The notes under the pieces: model-generated
Seen by the model: the letters and a program-made list of their open reading frames with translations, nothing else
The model's database searches: none
What the model was told of the DNA's origin: nothing
Part shown: positions 33,025 through 43,503 of the stretch, piece by piece
How positions within the stretch are numbered: the stretch's first letter is position 1
How the letters are laid out: each line of letters opens with the position of its first letter
Assembly (NCBI GenBank): GCA_009760855.2
Contig: WPIO01000004.1
Span: 13,435,501 to 13,480,000 of the forward strand
Source of the DNA: Cristatella mucedo
Taxonomy: Eukaryota; Bryozoa; Phylactolaemata; Cristatellidae
Direction of reading: 5' to 3'
Length of the DNA: 44,500 nt
Translations under genes and position numbers: made by a program

Positions 33025-33765
33025 GTAGTAAATTAATAATGAGAAATGTGTATAGCACCCGCAGAGAACTACATCTCGTTCAAGGCAGTTTGCATTTGCT
33101 GAATAGGAAGCATGTTCATTGGTTAGCGATAGCATGTACAAGAAATTTCATGACACATAAAGCATATAAGCCCGCAAAAGACAAGTCTCGCGGACCGAGC
33201 AAATACTATGAGTAGAAGATGGGTTTTTAGTTTCTTTTTTAAATGCTAGCAGCTTACTGCCTGTGGACTCGCATCGCTGAGTCGTAGTGGTTCGGTCACG
33301 GAAGACAACGCTGTGCCATCTTGCCGATTGACGGAAGTTTGCCATCTTATCACGTGACGCAAGTGCACCATGTGCGGCGTGACGGACTGTCTCGCTTTAA
33401 TTGGCAGAGATCGACGAGACAGGGGATCGTGATGTCAGTCAGTTGGAGGTGAGTTCCAGGCTTTGTGAGCATAGGAGGTGGAGGCACGATCCCCAGAATA
33501 TTTGAGGTTGGCTTGATGTACAGCTTAACGACTCAAGTAAGAGAAGCAGGTGGTACGATTGGGAAGCATAACTTAACGAGTCAGCGGTTCCTATTGGTAG
33601 GCCTGGGCAAGAGCGTGAATGGAAATGAAAGTGGGTGACAGAATCTTGAAGTCGCAACGCTGCTTGACGGGGAGAGCCAGCACAGTTCGCTCCTTGAGGA
33701 GTAGTTACTGTGGCAGTTGTGACGATGGCACCTGAAAAGCTTGACTGCAGAGGTGTGAGCATCTC
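33025..33765 (-). mobile_element. L2-like LINE family B fragment, interrupted
   Basis: The 3' tail block on the minus strand (gagaaatgtgtatagcaccc gcagagaactacatctcgtt, 33042-33090) and ORF2-derived sequence 33411-33765 (ggtgagttccaggctttgtg; gcaggtggtacgattgg; ctgtggcagttgtgacgatgg) parallel 805-1460. It is interrupted at about 33246-33410 by a copy of the old dispersed repeat. It lies in intron 6, about 120 bp before exon 7. Confidence 0.8.
33246..33410 (+). repeat. Old dispersed repeat, uninterrupted copy
   Basis: actgcctgtggactcgcatc gctgagtcgtagtggttcgg tcacggaagacaacgctgtg ... cgtgacggactgtctcgctt taat. It is the empty-site equivalent of 29653-29975 and is inserted in the LINE B fragment. 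Confidence 0.78.
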
Positions 33766-33887
33766 TTATTTCGAAGGCCAGTGAGACCTGCGAGTAGTGC
33801 AACGAAACTCGCATTTCCGCGAATCGAGCTTGCCTGCAGTATACTTATCTGTGGGAGTCTGAAGTTACGCAATTTCCGCCGTTGCAG

Positions 33888-34096
33888 GATACCCAGATCC
33901 GCTAGTCTTCCACGCTCCTCAGATGTTCTTTGACTGTATGCAGCAGAGGATCTCTGCCGGCTCGAAGAAAAAGCGGTTGCCTAATTTCACCACAAGCTTC
34001 CAGCGGGTCGATGCTCCGCCGATCGGCATTTTCATGAAGTACACATGGCACATCACAAGTGTCGCCCACGTACGGCTCATCTTTGATACTCCACAG
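33888..34096 (+). CDS. C2orf42: C2orf42 homologue, exon 7
   Basis: Residues 495-564. Acceptor ccgttgcag and donor CAG|GTAGGT (phase 0 out). It encodes [40 protein letters not shown], then [20 protein letters not shown]. This aligns residue for residue with the conserved C-terminal domain of the family (PLVFH.PQ.FFD..QQRIS.GS.KKRLPN.TT.F...D..P.G.F.KYTWHIT). It is the strongest single piece of evidence for the gene's identity. Confidence 0.97.
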
Positions 34097-35549
34097 GTAG
34101 GTGCATGCACGGAGAATCCTTCTGGCTTTGACCGAAGTTGTTTTTGCAAGATTGATTGCACATCTTCGTGTCTTCTTTCTTATACCCGCCTATGTCGTGC
34201 TCTTTTGCGACCTGTTAGAATTCATTCTTGCAGCTTTGATCGGCCCCGAGCAAGCGAGCTTGAAGAGCCCCTGTGTGCATGTGCAATGCTCGTGTGCGAG
34301 CCTGTGATGGCGGCCTTAAGACTTAGCCTGAGCTAAGACTTTCTCCTGTCTCGCATGCTTTTACAGAAGCACTTTAGTAGCTGTGGATTTTTTGTAGCTT
34401 CTCTTGACCGGCATGTTGTCGGCTCTGGTAGTGAACCGAACTCAAGCTAATTTCTTTTGAGCAGAATGCTGCTATTTAGCCATGTACAAATATACAGAAA
34501 GTCTCCAGCTGCAGCAGCAGAAACTCTGCAAGTTTTTTTTAGGTTTGATGCATTTCTGACTCTCGCGTGTCTTTTGCAGACACGAGTGTTTTTCTTGGTT
34601 ATTCAGACTTTCTCAGGGCGATAAGTAAAATGAATTTCGGGGTACCAATAAAGTTGCGAAGATGAGTGATCTGAAAGCTGTCGTGAAAGGGAGAAATAAA
34701 AGTAGCAGGCTTACTGACGCCCCTTGCAGACGCTGCTGCTGGAAATAGCGGGCTAGTGATGTCACAACATTAAGTGTAGTGCAATAATATCTAATAGTAA
34801 TAATAAATAAATATAAATGATAACTTTGCCTCTTCTCATACTGGGTCCTTTGGTTTTAGTTTATATACATTGTTTTCGTTTTTAGACTATGCCTTTGGTA
34901 TGTTTTTCAAGCTGGTGTTGAATGCTTATCAGGAGTCGTCTCCTCCTCAAGAACATGCAGCAGTAGTTGGTTCCATTGCGCACCAGCTCCATTGGCAACG
35001 CAGCCCTTCTACCGCCTTCTAGACCTAACTGGACTTGAAAAGCGAGTTTGATGGACCAGTGGGCATGACGCACCAAGGCGGCTTGTAGCCTTTAACAAAG
35101 CCGTTTTATTAGAAGGCGGCGTTTCTGCTGGGATTTTTATTATCTGCGTGAATTGTCACGAGCTGAATTCGCTACACGACGGGAAGGGAAGCTAGTCAAG
35201 ACTGTGCAGCAACGCATTTGAGCATGCTGCATTTTTCCGGAAAGTCGAACGTTGCCCGGTTCAAGAATGTCTGCGGTGACTGAGCAGTGCTTGCTATACC
35301 GCCCTAGTGGCAGTGTTTCTGCACGTTTTTCGGCATCGGACGATCGGGGGGGGGGGTGCGGGTGCTGCCTTCTGACCACCGATGCTCTGTATGTTTATCC
35401 TAACAGCACGTAGTGTGAAGTTGGCTACTGCTGGTGCTGTGATGATCCTTGAGTGACAGCCTGTGACAGGTCGCATATTCCCTACCACTCAGCTTAGTGC
35501 AAACTCCTTGTTCCCTAGTGTATGCGAAAGCAGCATTGCTCTCTTGAAG

Positions 35550-35706
35550 GTACCACTCGAAGTGACAAGGAGTTTTACAGAAAATAAGGATGGAACGTAC
35601 TCTCTCGGTGATGCTGCTGCCGTAGAAACAATCGATTCGAGCTCTCGAAGTAAGAAGAGCCAGCTGCGAATTAAACCGCACGAACTGAGGACATTCTTGA
35701 GAGTCG
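35550..35706 (+). CDS. C2orf42: C2orf42 homologue, exon 8
   Basis: Residues 565-616. Acceptor ctctcttgaag and donor CG|GTAAGC. It encodes VPLEVTRSFTENKDGTYSLG and SQLRIKPHELRTFLRVG, matching the family's PLE.TRSF..N.DGTY and P.EL.TFL.VG motifs. The upstream sequence is also open but lies before the acceptor. Confidence 0.95.
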
Positions 35707-36559
35707 GTAAGCTGCTACTTACTCTCTCTCTCTCACACGAAGGACCTGAGCACCTGTGTCAAACCGAGCCACGGGCTATTACTATGTGGTGTTCTGTTGC
35801 TATGTGGTGTGTCTCAGAAGTACTTTCTGATAGTTGGCTTGCAGAAATGCCTTTTCAACTGTATTTAAACTCAAATCTCTTGTGGTGGTGGCTGCGCAGG
35901 CCAGGAGATCTGGCAGGGGTGGCGGCAGTGTGCTTTGCCAAACCTTATACAAACAGCCACGTGAGAAAGTTGATCAATGTGAACCGTTACTGGGCATCGA
36001 ATTGTAAACCACGTCATCTCTACTTAGTGCTAATGGTATTTTTCTGCATCACACAACCTTGCAGTTATATTTCGCAGTTTAAATTATTCAATTCAGTCTT
36101 GTGCTATTTGTGATTTATGCTTATTTTGTACTGTTTTGCGATATTTGTTTTTGAATCGTTCACAGAGCTTAGTGGGCTTTCAGCAAGACGGTCGCCATTT
36201 TGGTAGAGTAACAATGTATCTTTGCATAATACGAGTGTGAATTACCATACTCTCGCTGGCCACGTTATATGTGCAGGCTCGCATGCTCACACTTGAATCT
36301 GGTCGCTGTATCTCGGTCTCACCACTAGACCATGCCGATGCCCCATGCATAACATCGAGTGAATGTTTTTGTCTTTAAAGGTAGTAGGAATGTCCTTGAT
36401 TGACTTGACTTCCAACTGTGCTTATTGTATTCGTGAAACTGAAGTGGTTCTTTGGAAAATGTAGTGAAACCACAAAAACCACATCGAACTTGAATGCTTC
36501 ATTTCTGTGTATACATACAGTCAGACTAAAGCAATAAAGCAGCTTGGCTAGCTAGAGAA

Positions 36560-36637
36560 AGTTATAAAGATACGTGGGTACCATTGAATCGATGTCATCA
36601 GCCATCGATTCAATGGTACCCACGCATCCTTATGACT
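36560..36637. repeat. Long inverted repeat / foldback, 35-bp arms
   Basis: The core is a perfect 22-bp stem (36573-36594 against 36603-36624; begins cgtgggtaccattgaatcg) with loop tcatcagc. The stem extends outward to about 35 bp with a few mismatches (agttataaagata / catccttatgact). Confidence 0.9.
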
Positions 36638-36699
36638 GCCACTCATCTTCCTTGAAGTGAGTCCTCTTCTATGTTAATTTTCACGTCAACAGATGCTGG

Positions 36700-36967
36700 A
36701 AAAGCTGATTGTACCAATAAGAACATGTCTACCACAGACTGTGTGCTATTTCCATGCTGTCACTTCCATGCTACTAAACTACCTCAACAGCTCTCCTGAC
36801 TCTGCCATGCTTCTCACTTTCTTTTTGTTGTGTGAGATGGAGTCTGTTGGCTACCGAATTCGTACCGAAGGCCGCTTGGGCTTTGAGTGTGCTAAACAAA
36901 ACTCTCCTTTGTAACACCCACATAGTCTTTGTGCTTTGTGGAGTTCCAGACGGAGATGCATTACATA
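36700..36967 (+). mobile_element. L2-like LINE family A 3' fragment
   Basis: Encodes SMLLNYLNSSPDSAMLLTFF and ESVGYRIRTEGRLGFECAKQ, and ends in the tail gagttccagacggagatgca ttacata. It sits immediately upstream of the near-complete element in the same orientation. Confidence 0.85.
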
Positions 36968-36969
36968 GG

Positions 36970-39900
36970 AAAAGTAGTTAGGCTAGCTGCTGCCAGCCGA
37001 ACTAGATGGACTTCTACTTTCGGCAAGGAGAGCGAGCAAACGGCTAGGAATCACGATAAGATGCGATGTCGCCATTAGTCGATACCTACCGGCGGGCCTT
37101 CTCCGACGGGTCAGTGAGAACCTTCCTGCATCCTGCGGTCGCCCTATCAACAGCTCGGCTATCAAACCTACGACTCGTAATTTTAAAGCACTGAATAGTA
37201 CTTGTTGCGGTAGTAGCCCAGCCGCCGTAGCCCAGCATGTTGTGAAACGTCGTCCCACGGCTGTTACCAAGGTCCAATTCAAATTCGAAGAGCCTGCGTC
37301 CGCCGGGCCGGACGCAAACGGTAGAGAATACGAGCCATTTCATCGCCGTCGCCCAGTTGTTGGACAGCCTCTTAAATTCCGCCTACTAAATGTCCGCTCG
37401 CTAAAAACCAAGGGGTTACTTATCCGCGATCAGGTGGTCCAGGAGAAGCTAGATGCATTTCTGCTTACCGAAACCTGGATGACGCCTTGTTCCAGTAGCT
37501 GTTTCCGAGACCACCCACCCGGGTTCTCATTCTATCAGCCCATACGTTCTGACAAGGTTGGTGGCGGGGTTGCAATTGTTCGCGAATCGTTTGGCTATAG
37601 AATGTGCAGTTTCTCGCATGGGTCATCGTTTGAATCGGTTGCTATCAGGTCTTCATCAAAGACAATGCCTCTCACCGTTGCGATATACCGACCTCCTGGC
37701 TGTCTAAACTTGTTTATAGAGGAGTTTTCAGAGTTCCTCGCTAAAATATTGGTGTGTGACAGGCCGTTACTGATTGTAGGAGACTTCAATATTCACGTTG
37801 ACAACCCTAGCAACAGCCAGGTCCGCTCATTTCTTGACTGTCTGGAGAATCTTGGTTTGGCCCAACACGTTAATCATAGCACCCACGTCGGTGGACACAT
37901 TCTAGATCTCGTGATCACTAAGGATGTCCTCCCCACTGACTTTGTGGTGTGCCCACTGACCCTCTCAGATCATTGTTCGGTCTCGTTTACTGTTCCTGCT
38001 CCCTCGTACGTGCAGGGCAATGTCGAATTTGCCAAACGACGTAACTTACAAAGCATTGACATGGACAAGTTTTTGAAATCTGTTATGATGCAGGCCTTCT
38101 TGATCTGCATTCAGACTCGACCGGCAGCCTCGATACCCTCACTGATGCGATGAACATGACACTCAGGAGTGCTCTTGACAAGCATGCTCCCGTTCGCTCT
38201 CTCCGTGTTCAAAGTCGTCGAGATTCCTTTCAATTTACAAAAAACTCCTTAAGATGCGCCGTGTTAAGCGCAGGCTGGAACGTCGTTACAAGAAATCGGG
38301 GTCTGAGGCAGACCTAGTCAATTTTAAAGACTTCCTTCGAGTTTACACCCGAAAGCTTAAAAAAGCCAGGGCTTCTTTTTTCATTAGAAAACTGAATTCC
38401 TGCCAGTCGGACACTAAACAGATTTATAAGACAGTAAACCATTTACTGGCCAATGCTGTGAGGTCTGACTCCCCAGATATTAAGGGCTCAGCCGAAAAGT
38501 TTTCAGCCTTCTTTACTGAAAAAATTGTGCACATTCGTGCCTCCATTAAGCCCCCTCCGACCAAAGCAATCACCGTTCCTCAACCTGTGACCTTTCTTAA
38601 AAGGTTCTCCGATGTTTCTGCCTGTGATGTGGCTGCCTTAATAAAGTCTAGCAAAAAGAGCTCGTCTCCTGAAGACCCTATACCTTCATCTCTGTGGTCT
38701 TCACTTGCAGACCAACTTAGCCCTGCCATAACCAAGATTTTTAATGCTTCTTTGGGAAAAGGGGTCGTCCCCAAGTCCTTCAAATCGGCAATCGTTAGAC
38801 CTATTCTTAGAAAGCCTGGATTAGACGCAGAGGTCCTAGCAAACTATCGTCCAGTTTCCCTTCTTCCATTCTAATCAGATTCTTGAAAAAATTGTTGCTA
38901 AGCAGCTAGTTGAACATATTGAAAATAATGGAATGTCAGAAACATTTCAATCAGGGTTCAAGAGGCAGCACTCCACTGAAACTGCTCTCCTCCGTGTTAA
39001 CAATGACATTCTACGTGGCAACGACGACGGGAATGTCACTGCCCTAGCTCTGCTAGATCTGTCTGCTGCCTTCGACACCATTGATCACGAAGTTCTGCTT
39101 GAACGATTGAGAACAACGATCGGTCTGGCAGACGAAGCACTGGCGTGGTTTAAATCATACTTGTCTGATCGTGTTCAATCCGTGTCGTGTGGGGGTCAGG
39201 TCTCAGACATGAGAAGGGTCACCTGTGGAGTCCCTCAAGGGTCTGTACTCGGTCCCTTGCTGTTCTCCATTTATACGCAACCACTGGGAAAAGTGATTAA
39301 GGCCCATGGAATAGGATATCACTTCTATGCTTACGATACTCAGTTGTATTTGTCATTTAAACCGTCGGAATCTGCTGCAGCAACTGAGAAACTGAATGCT
39401 TGCCTTGCCGATATTCGATCCTGGATGTCGGAAAACTTCCTGAAATTAAATGACGATAAAACCGAACTGCTGCTCATAGGACACCCTAAGCGTGTGGCTG
39501 GATTAAAAGGCTTTGCTGTTCTAATAGGTGATGCTATTGTGCGACCTTCAACACGTGCTCGTAATCTAGGTGTCGTGTTCGACAGCTGCCTCAATTTCAA
39601 AAGCTTCATTCAAAAGACTGCCTCTACAGCTAGCCATCACATCCGATCCCTATCCAAGATTAGAAGCTGTCTCTCACAGTGGCTTGTAAAAAATTTAACT
39701 AGCTCTTTAGTTCTGTCTCGGCTTGATGATTGTAATTCCCTTTTGGCTTGGCTGCCAAAGAAAGCTGTTATGCCACTGCAGCTGACTATGAATATGGCTG
39801 CAAGGCTAGTCCTCAAGTCCCAGAGGTTTGAGCACGTGTATCCTCTGCTGAAAGAGCTAGGATGGATGCCGGCTGATCAACCGATGCAGAGCAAAGTTCT

Positions 39901-40372
39901 TACGCTGACCCACAAGGCCCACCACGGCTTGGCTCCTTCGTACCTAGCTGAACTGCTGCATCAGATTCAGCCTGTTCGCGCCCTCAGGTCCTGTGTGGAC
40001 AATAAATTAGCTGTCCCATCCCTCCGCTTAAAGACAGTTGGCGACAGAAGCTTTAGCTCTGCAGGTCCTAGACTGTGGAACTCGCTTCCACAATTCTTAC
40101 GCAACGACAATTACTCTCCATCTGCCGACTATGGCACATCTTTTTCAGCGGTCCTGAGCTGCTACGTCCATGCTACTCTCTACCTCAACTGCTCTCCTGA
40201 CTCTGCTATGCTTCCCACTTTCTCTTTGTTGCATGAGACGAAGTCTGTTGGCTACCGAATGCGTACCGAAAGCAGCTTAGGCTGTGAGTGCGCTATACAA
40301 AACTCTCCTGCGTAACACCCACATGGTCTTTATGACTTTGTGGAGTTACTGATGGAGATACATTACGTTGAT
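36970..40372 (+). mobile_element. Near-complete L2/CR1-type LINE, family A (inactivated)
   Basis: About 3.4 kb. The order is a 5' segment, then an apurinic-type endonuclease (37360-38020), reverse transcriptase (38700-39560), a C-terminal domain and a 3' UTR ending gatggagatacattac. Endonuclease motifs visible are LNVRS, TETW, YRPP, GDFNIHVD and SDHCSV. RT motifs visible are NYRPVSLLP, FDTIDH, GVPQGSVLGPLLFSIY and LNDDKTELLLIG. The catalytic box is YAYD (39326-39337), so one metal-binding Asp is replaced by Tyr. There are at least three frameshifts (near 38095, 38235 and 38872). It is therefore a recent but dead copy; the intact parent may be elsewhere in the genome. It retains the long ORF from 38933 to 40315. 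Confidence 0.92.
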
Positions 40373-40631
40373 CGACAGCGCATCACCTATTGCTTTGTTG
40401 TGAAGTCCTGACTGGGCTGATTGTCAGGCTCGATGATAGACGGAAGCACTTTGCTTGATAGCCCAGCTACTGTGCAGTGTCGAAGTGTGTTGCTTGTGGC
40501 CCGTTTGCCTTATTCAGCTGCAGTGTACTCGTTTGCTTTGATAGCCTCGGTGCTGTGCTCGTCACACTCTATTGCTCCTGCCTGTTGCCATAAACCGTCA
40601 ATACAAGTCGTTCACCACCTTTTTGTGCCAG

Positions 40632-40715
40632 GCAAAGCAGCCAGCTCGAGCTCGAAGGAGGCCTTGCCGTTCGTCATCGAATGGATTCCCGACATATTGC
40701 CGCAGTGCAAGATCG
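40632..40715 (+). CDS. C2orf42: C2orf42 homologue, exon 9
   Basis: Residues 617-644. Acceptor tttgtgccag and donor TCG|GTAAGA. It encodes GKAASSSSKEALPFVIEWIP and DILPQCKIG, matching the family's PF.IEWIPDILPQ.KIG motif. The exon is 84 nt long, the smallest of the gene. Confidence 0.95.
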
Positions 40716-41159
40716 GTAAGAGGATGTGTACTCTGATCTGATAGTGACTTCATACCATGAACGACTGGTCCGCCACCGATCGAGAAAGCAGAAATGCCTG
40801 CCCTTTGAGACCAGCGTCCTAGCTAACTGCCACTTTTCACTACACGGTGTCCTCGATGTTGTGCGTGCAGAACACATTTTGCACTTTTTAATTACCTTTG
40901 TGAGCAACAAAATCGTGCATCCATGACAAAACGGCCGCAGAGACACACGCGGGAATTTGCCTCGTGAGCAGGCACCGCTCCCCCAACCTCCATGGTTACC
41001 AGTCCGGTGCTCTGCCGATTGAAAGCTATCATTCCATCATTGGCGTTCAATAGCACAGGGCTGCAAAGGCTCGGCTTTAAGTCGCTCCAGCCGAATCCCG
41101 GCACGCTTCGTGAGTGAATGTGTGCATTGGCAATCGCAAATTTTCGCATCATACACAAT

Positions 41160-41226
41160 ACGGGCTATACGCATACGTGCGTGCGTGCGTGCGTGCATGC
41201 ATGCTGCTGCACGCACGCACGCATGC
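41160..41226. repeat. (CGTG)n / (CACG)n inverted microsatellite in intron 9
   Basis: gtgcgtgcgtgcgtgcgtgc atgcatgctgctgcacgcac gcacgcatgc: a tetranucleotide run followed by its own complement, able to form a hairpin. Confidence 0.85.
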
Positions 41227-41418
41227 GGTGCGGTGGGTTTTGGTCTTCTGACCTTCGTCACGGTCTGGCTGCTGTCGTGATTTCTGGCTGTCACGAGCCG
41301 TTTTGCAATGAATCATCTAGATCAGGCTACCACCTTGCAGCAGCGTTCTCTCAGTTGCCTCTTGAATTGGCTGCCACAAGCATCGATGCGCGAAGTAGCC
41401 TCGATCTGCCGTTGCTAG

Positions 41419-41513
41419 GCGAGTTGCGGATCAAGTTCGAGTACGGTCACCAGAGAAACGGCGTGGCGGAGCACCGAGATCTCAGCATCGAGATCCAAGC
41501 TATCGTCGCCTAG
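41419..41513 (+). CDS. C2orf42: C2orf42 homologue, exon 10 (C terminus)
   Basis: Residues 645-675 and stop TAG. Acceptor ccgttgctag. It encodes GELRIKFEYGHQRNGVAEHR followed by DLSIEIQAIVA. The GELRIKFEYGH.RNG block is the conserved end of the family; the last dozen residues differ from vertebrates. It completes an ORF of exactly 676 codons including the stop. Confidence 0.95.
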
Positions 41514-41763
41514 CAGCAGCAGCAGCCGACGAGCTTCGACTCGCCGGCGCAGCCGCTTGCCACTCGAGGTCTACCAAGACAGTCAGCCCTGCTCAATCTA
41601 GAGCATATCCGTTTTGTGCCCAGCAAACTGCATGTAACACGTGCGTGACTGTGCACGCGATGTGCAAGCTCTGCTTGACTCCTTCCTGCTGGGATGGATC
41701 TCCCGGTTTAGTTGCAGCAAATATATTAATCCTATTTATAATGCTTGGGTAGTCACTGAAGGA

Positions 41764-41769
41764 TTTATT
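41764..41769 (-). promoter_or_regulatory. Candidate poly(A) signal of the GoLoco gene
   Basis: TTTATT on the plus strand (AATAAA on the minus), 259 bp after the minus-strand stop. It lies before the plus-strand signal of the opposing gene, so the two UTRs would overlap. Confidence 0.45.
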
Positions 41770-41835
41770 CAGTGTATACAGTGTCCATGTTGTCTGTAAA
41801 CAAGGTCTTGTAAAAAAAAAAAGTGGGAGGCTCAT

Positions 41836-41841
41836 AATAAA
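41836..41841 (+). promoter_or_regulatory. C2orf42: Candidate poly(A) signal of C2orf42
   Basis: AATAAA 322 bp after the TAG. I noticed no earlier canonical hexamer in the UTR. Confidence 0.5.
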
Positions 41842-42027
41842 AATACCTAGAAATTAAGACAGCTTTATAAGGCTGATAAGGGATTCGTAAAAAACAAGTC
41901 CAGATTCCCTAGCTACAGTGCCGCTCCAATGCACCGCACACACAAAGGCTTGCCGTCCGCTAGAACGCAGTACAAAGTGGCCGAAGCTCGGCGATGGGCC
42001 GCTCGCGAGGTGAGAGCAAGTCGCACG

Positions 42028-43267
42028 TCAGACGAACGTTATCTTCGATCCGGCACTCGGCACAGCGGCGGCTGCTCCTAGCGACGGCGGCAGTCCCCCG
42101 CTTCGAGCCGCCGCCGCATTGCGGATGCCCATGCTAGGCTGCTCCTGAGCCGAGTTCCGGCTGTCCTGATAAAACCCATACTGAGGCAACAGGTGGGCAG
42201 CAGTGCCTCCACTTGGCAGCAGTGGCCTGCCGTTGGCCGCCAGCGGCCTGCCGTTGGCCGCCAGCTTTCGACTGCCGTGGTTCGATGCCGCCGGCATCGG
42301 CGCAGCACGCGCGGGACCGGCTGACCTGAAGGCGTCCGTCTGAGCTGCCGCAGCTGCGAAGCTGGTTTCAGCATCGCCGCACAGAAGAGCTCCGTCAGCC
42401 GAGTCGTCGCTTCTGTGACCGCTGCCGCCGCCATCGTCATCGTCCACGATCAGAGGCCGACTCGCGTAACTCAGCCGGCTGCCCGGCAGCGTGCTCGACC
42501 GAGCCGCACGCGGCGTCGACGGCGAAGCGAGCGAGGCCGGCGGAATGGCAGGCGGCTGGCTAGCTGGTGCTGCTGAGGAAGAGGCAGCGGCCACTGCAGG
42601 CACCCCGCCGGCCAAGGCGAGCGACCGAGCGACGGCCATGCTGTACGGCGGCGGCACGCTCCGTCTGCTCGGCGTCGCGGCGGCTGCGCCTGCAGCGAAG
42701 CTCGCCTCGCTCGAGTTCTCGAAGGGTGACGGCGGAGGCAGGTAGCCAGCGACGGCCGCCGAGCCGGCCATCGACAGGTCGGCCGACGAGCCGTCCATGC
42801 CGTCGGCCGCAGTCAAAGTCCTGTCGGGGTCGAAAGCGACAGTGACGGCTGCCTCGTCGTCGGCACTGACCTCGGTTTCGCACTCATCGACGCCGCCGGC
42901 ATCCGTCGAGTCCCAGTGCGGCCGATACCACGACTGGTCGTCGGAGACGGCGCCAACTATGCTGCCGCTTGGGCCGCCGCCCCGCGGCGTCTGCTCACCA
43001 GCGACCAGGAGCGCAGCCCGGTAGCTGCCGCCGCGGTGGTGGGCGCCGCTGCTCTGAGGCTGGCGCGTCGGCGTGCGGTCGTCGTCGTCGGAGGCGTCGA
43101 TGGACGACGCCTCGAGAGGAGAGCCGCCGCCGAGGTGCAGCCGAGCCGAGGCAAACACGGCGTCTGCCTCCTCGTGAGTCGGCAGACGTGAGTCGGCAGT
43201 GGAGGCGCTGAAGCTGACGTCGAGCGGCTCGAGGCACGAGCCGCCGCCGCCGTCGTGCGCTGGCAAC
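42028..43267 (-). CDS. Terminal exon of RGS12/14-Loco-like GoLoco protein
   Basis: Last exon, about 413 residues, ending at a stop at 42030-42028. It starts after the acceptor cacttgcag with one base, which completes the codon left by the upstream exon. It is a low-complexity tail rich in Ala, Ser, Gly, Pro and Asp, with the acidic segment DECETEVSADDEAAVTVAFD, one PPPY motif (RRSVPPPYSM) that could bind WW domains, a 7-residue tandem duplication (LAANGRPLAANGRP) and a C terminus KITFV. The last four residues (T at -2, V at 0) fit a class I PDZ ligand. No catalytic domain is visible. Identity comes from the GoLoco exon immediately upstream. Strong GC bias suggests a distinct local composition rather than transfer. 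Confidence 0.75.
42224..42265. repeat. 21-bp in-frame tandem duplication inside the coding exon
   Basis: ggcctgccgttggccgccagc occurs twice without mismatch and encodes LAANGRP twice on the minus strand. Confidence 0.97.
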
Positions 43268-43503
43268 CTGCAAGTGCAGAGCAGCCGCCGTGCACTCACT
43301 GGCTAGTGCAGAGCAGCCCTGAGGTGCTGCTCGCGACGCTGGGGCGAGCGCTCGCTGCCAGCCGGAAGGAAATGCACAGCCACTGAGCGGGCTATCGAGT
43401 CGTCTCTTTGAGCTCAGGGTTGGCTAGCTACTGGTGACGCTAGCTGCTGCTGCTGCTGCTGCTGCTGCTGCGCGCTATCCGCGCCGCCAGTGCGGCCACT
43501 CAC
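43268..43503 (-). other. Intron of the GoLoco gene with (CTG)n
   Basis: A 236-bp intron from GTGAGT to cacttgcag on the minus strand. It includes (GCT)n/(AGC)n of about nine units at 43443-43470. Confidence 0.75.

Larger units (their letters stand above)
35707..40631 (+). other. C2orf42: C2orf42 intron 8, hosts a near-complete LINE
   Basis: The largest intron of the gene (4925 bp). It holds a long hairpin (36560-36637), a family A LINE 3' fragment (36700-36967) and directly after it a near-complete family A element (36970-40372). Both elements are on the sense strand. Confidence 0.85.

Noticed and set aside
42491-43211. Plus-strand Arg/Ala-rich ORFs over the terminal exon
   Set aside because: Antisense shadows of the GC-rich coding exon.
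42028-43299. Independent single-exon gene starting at the ATG at 43299
   Set aside because: That ATG lies in the intron; the acceptor at 43268 and phase agreement with the GoLoco exon favour a terminal exon.
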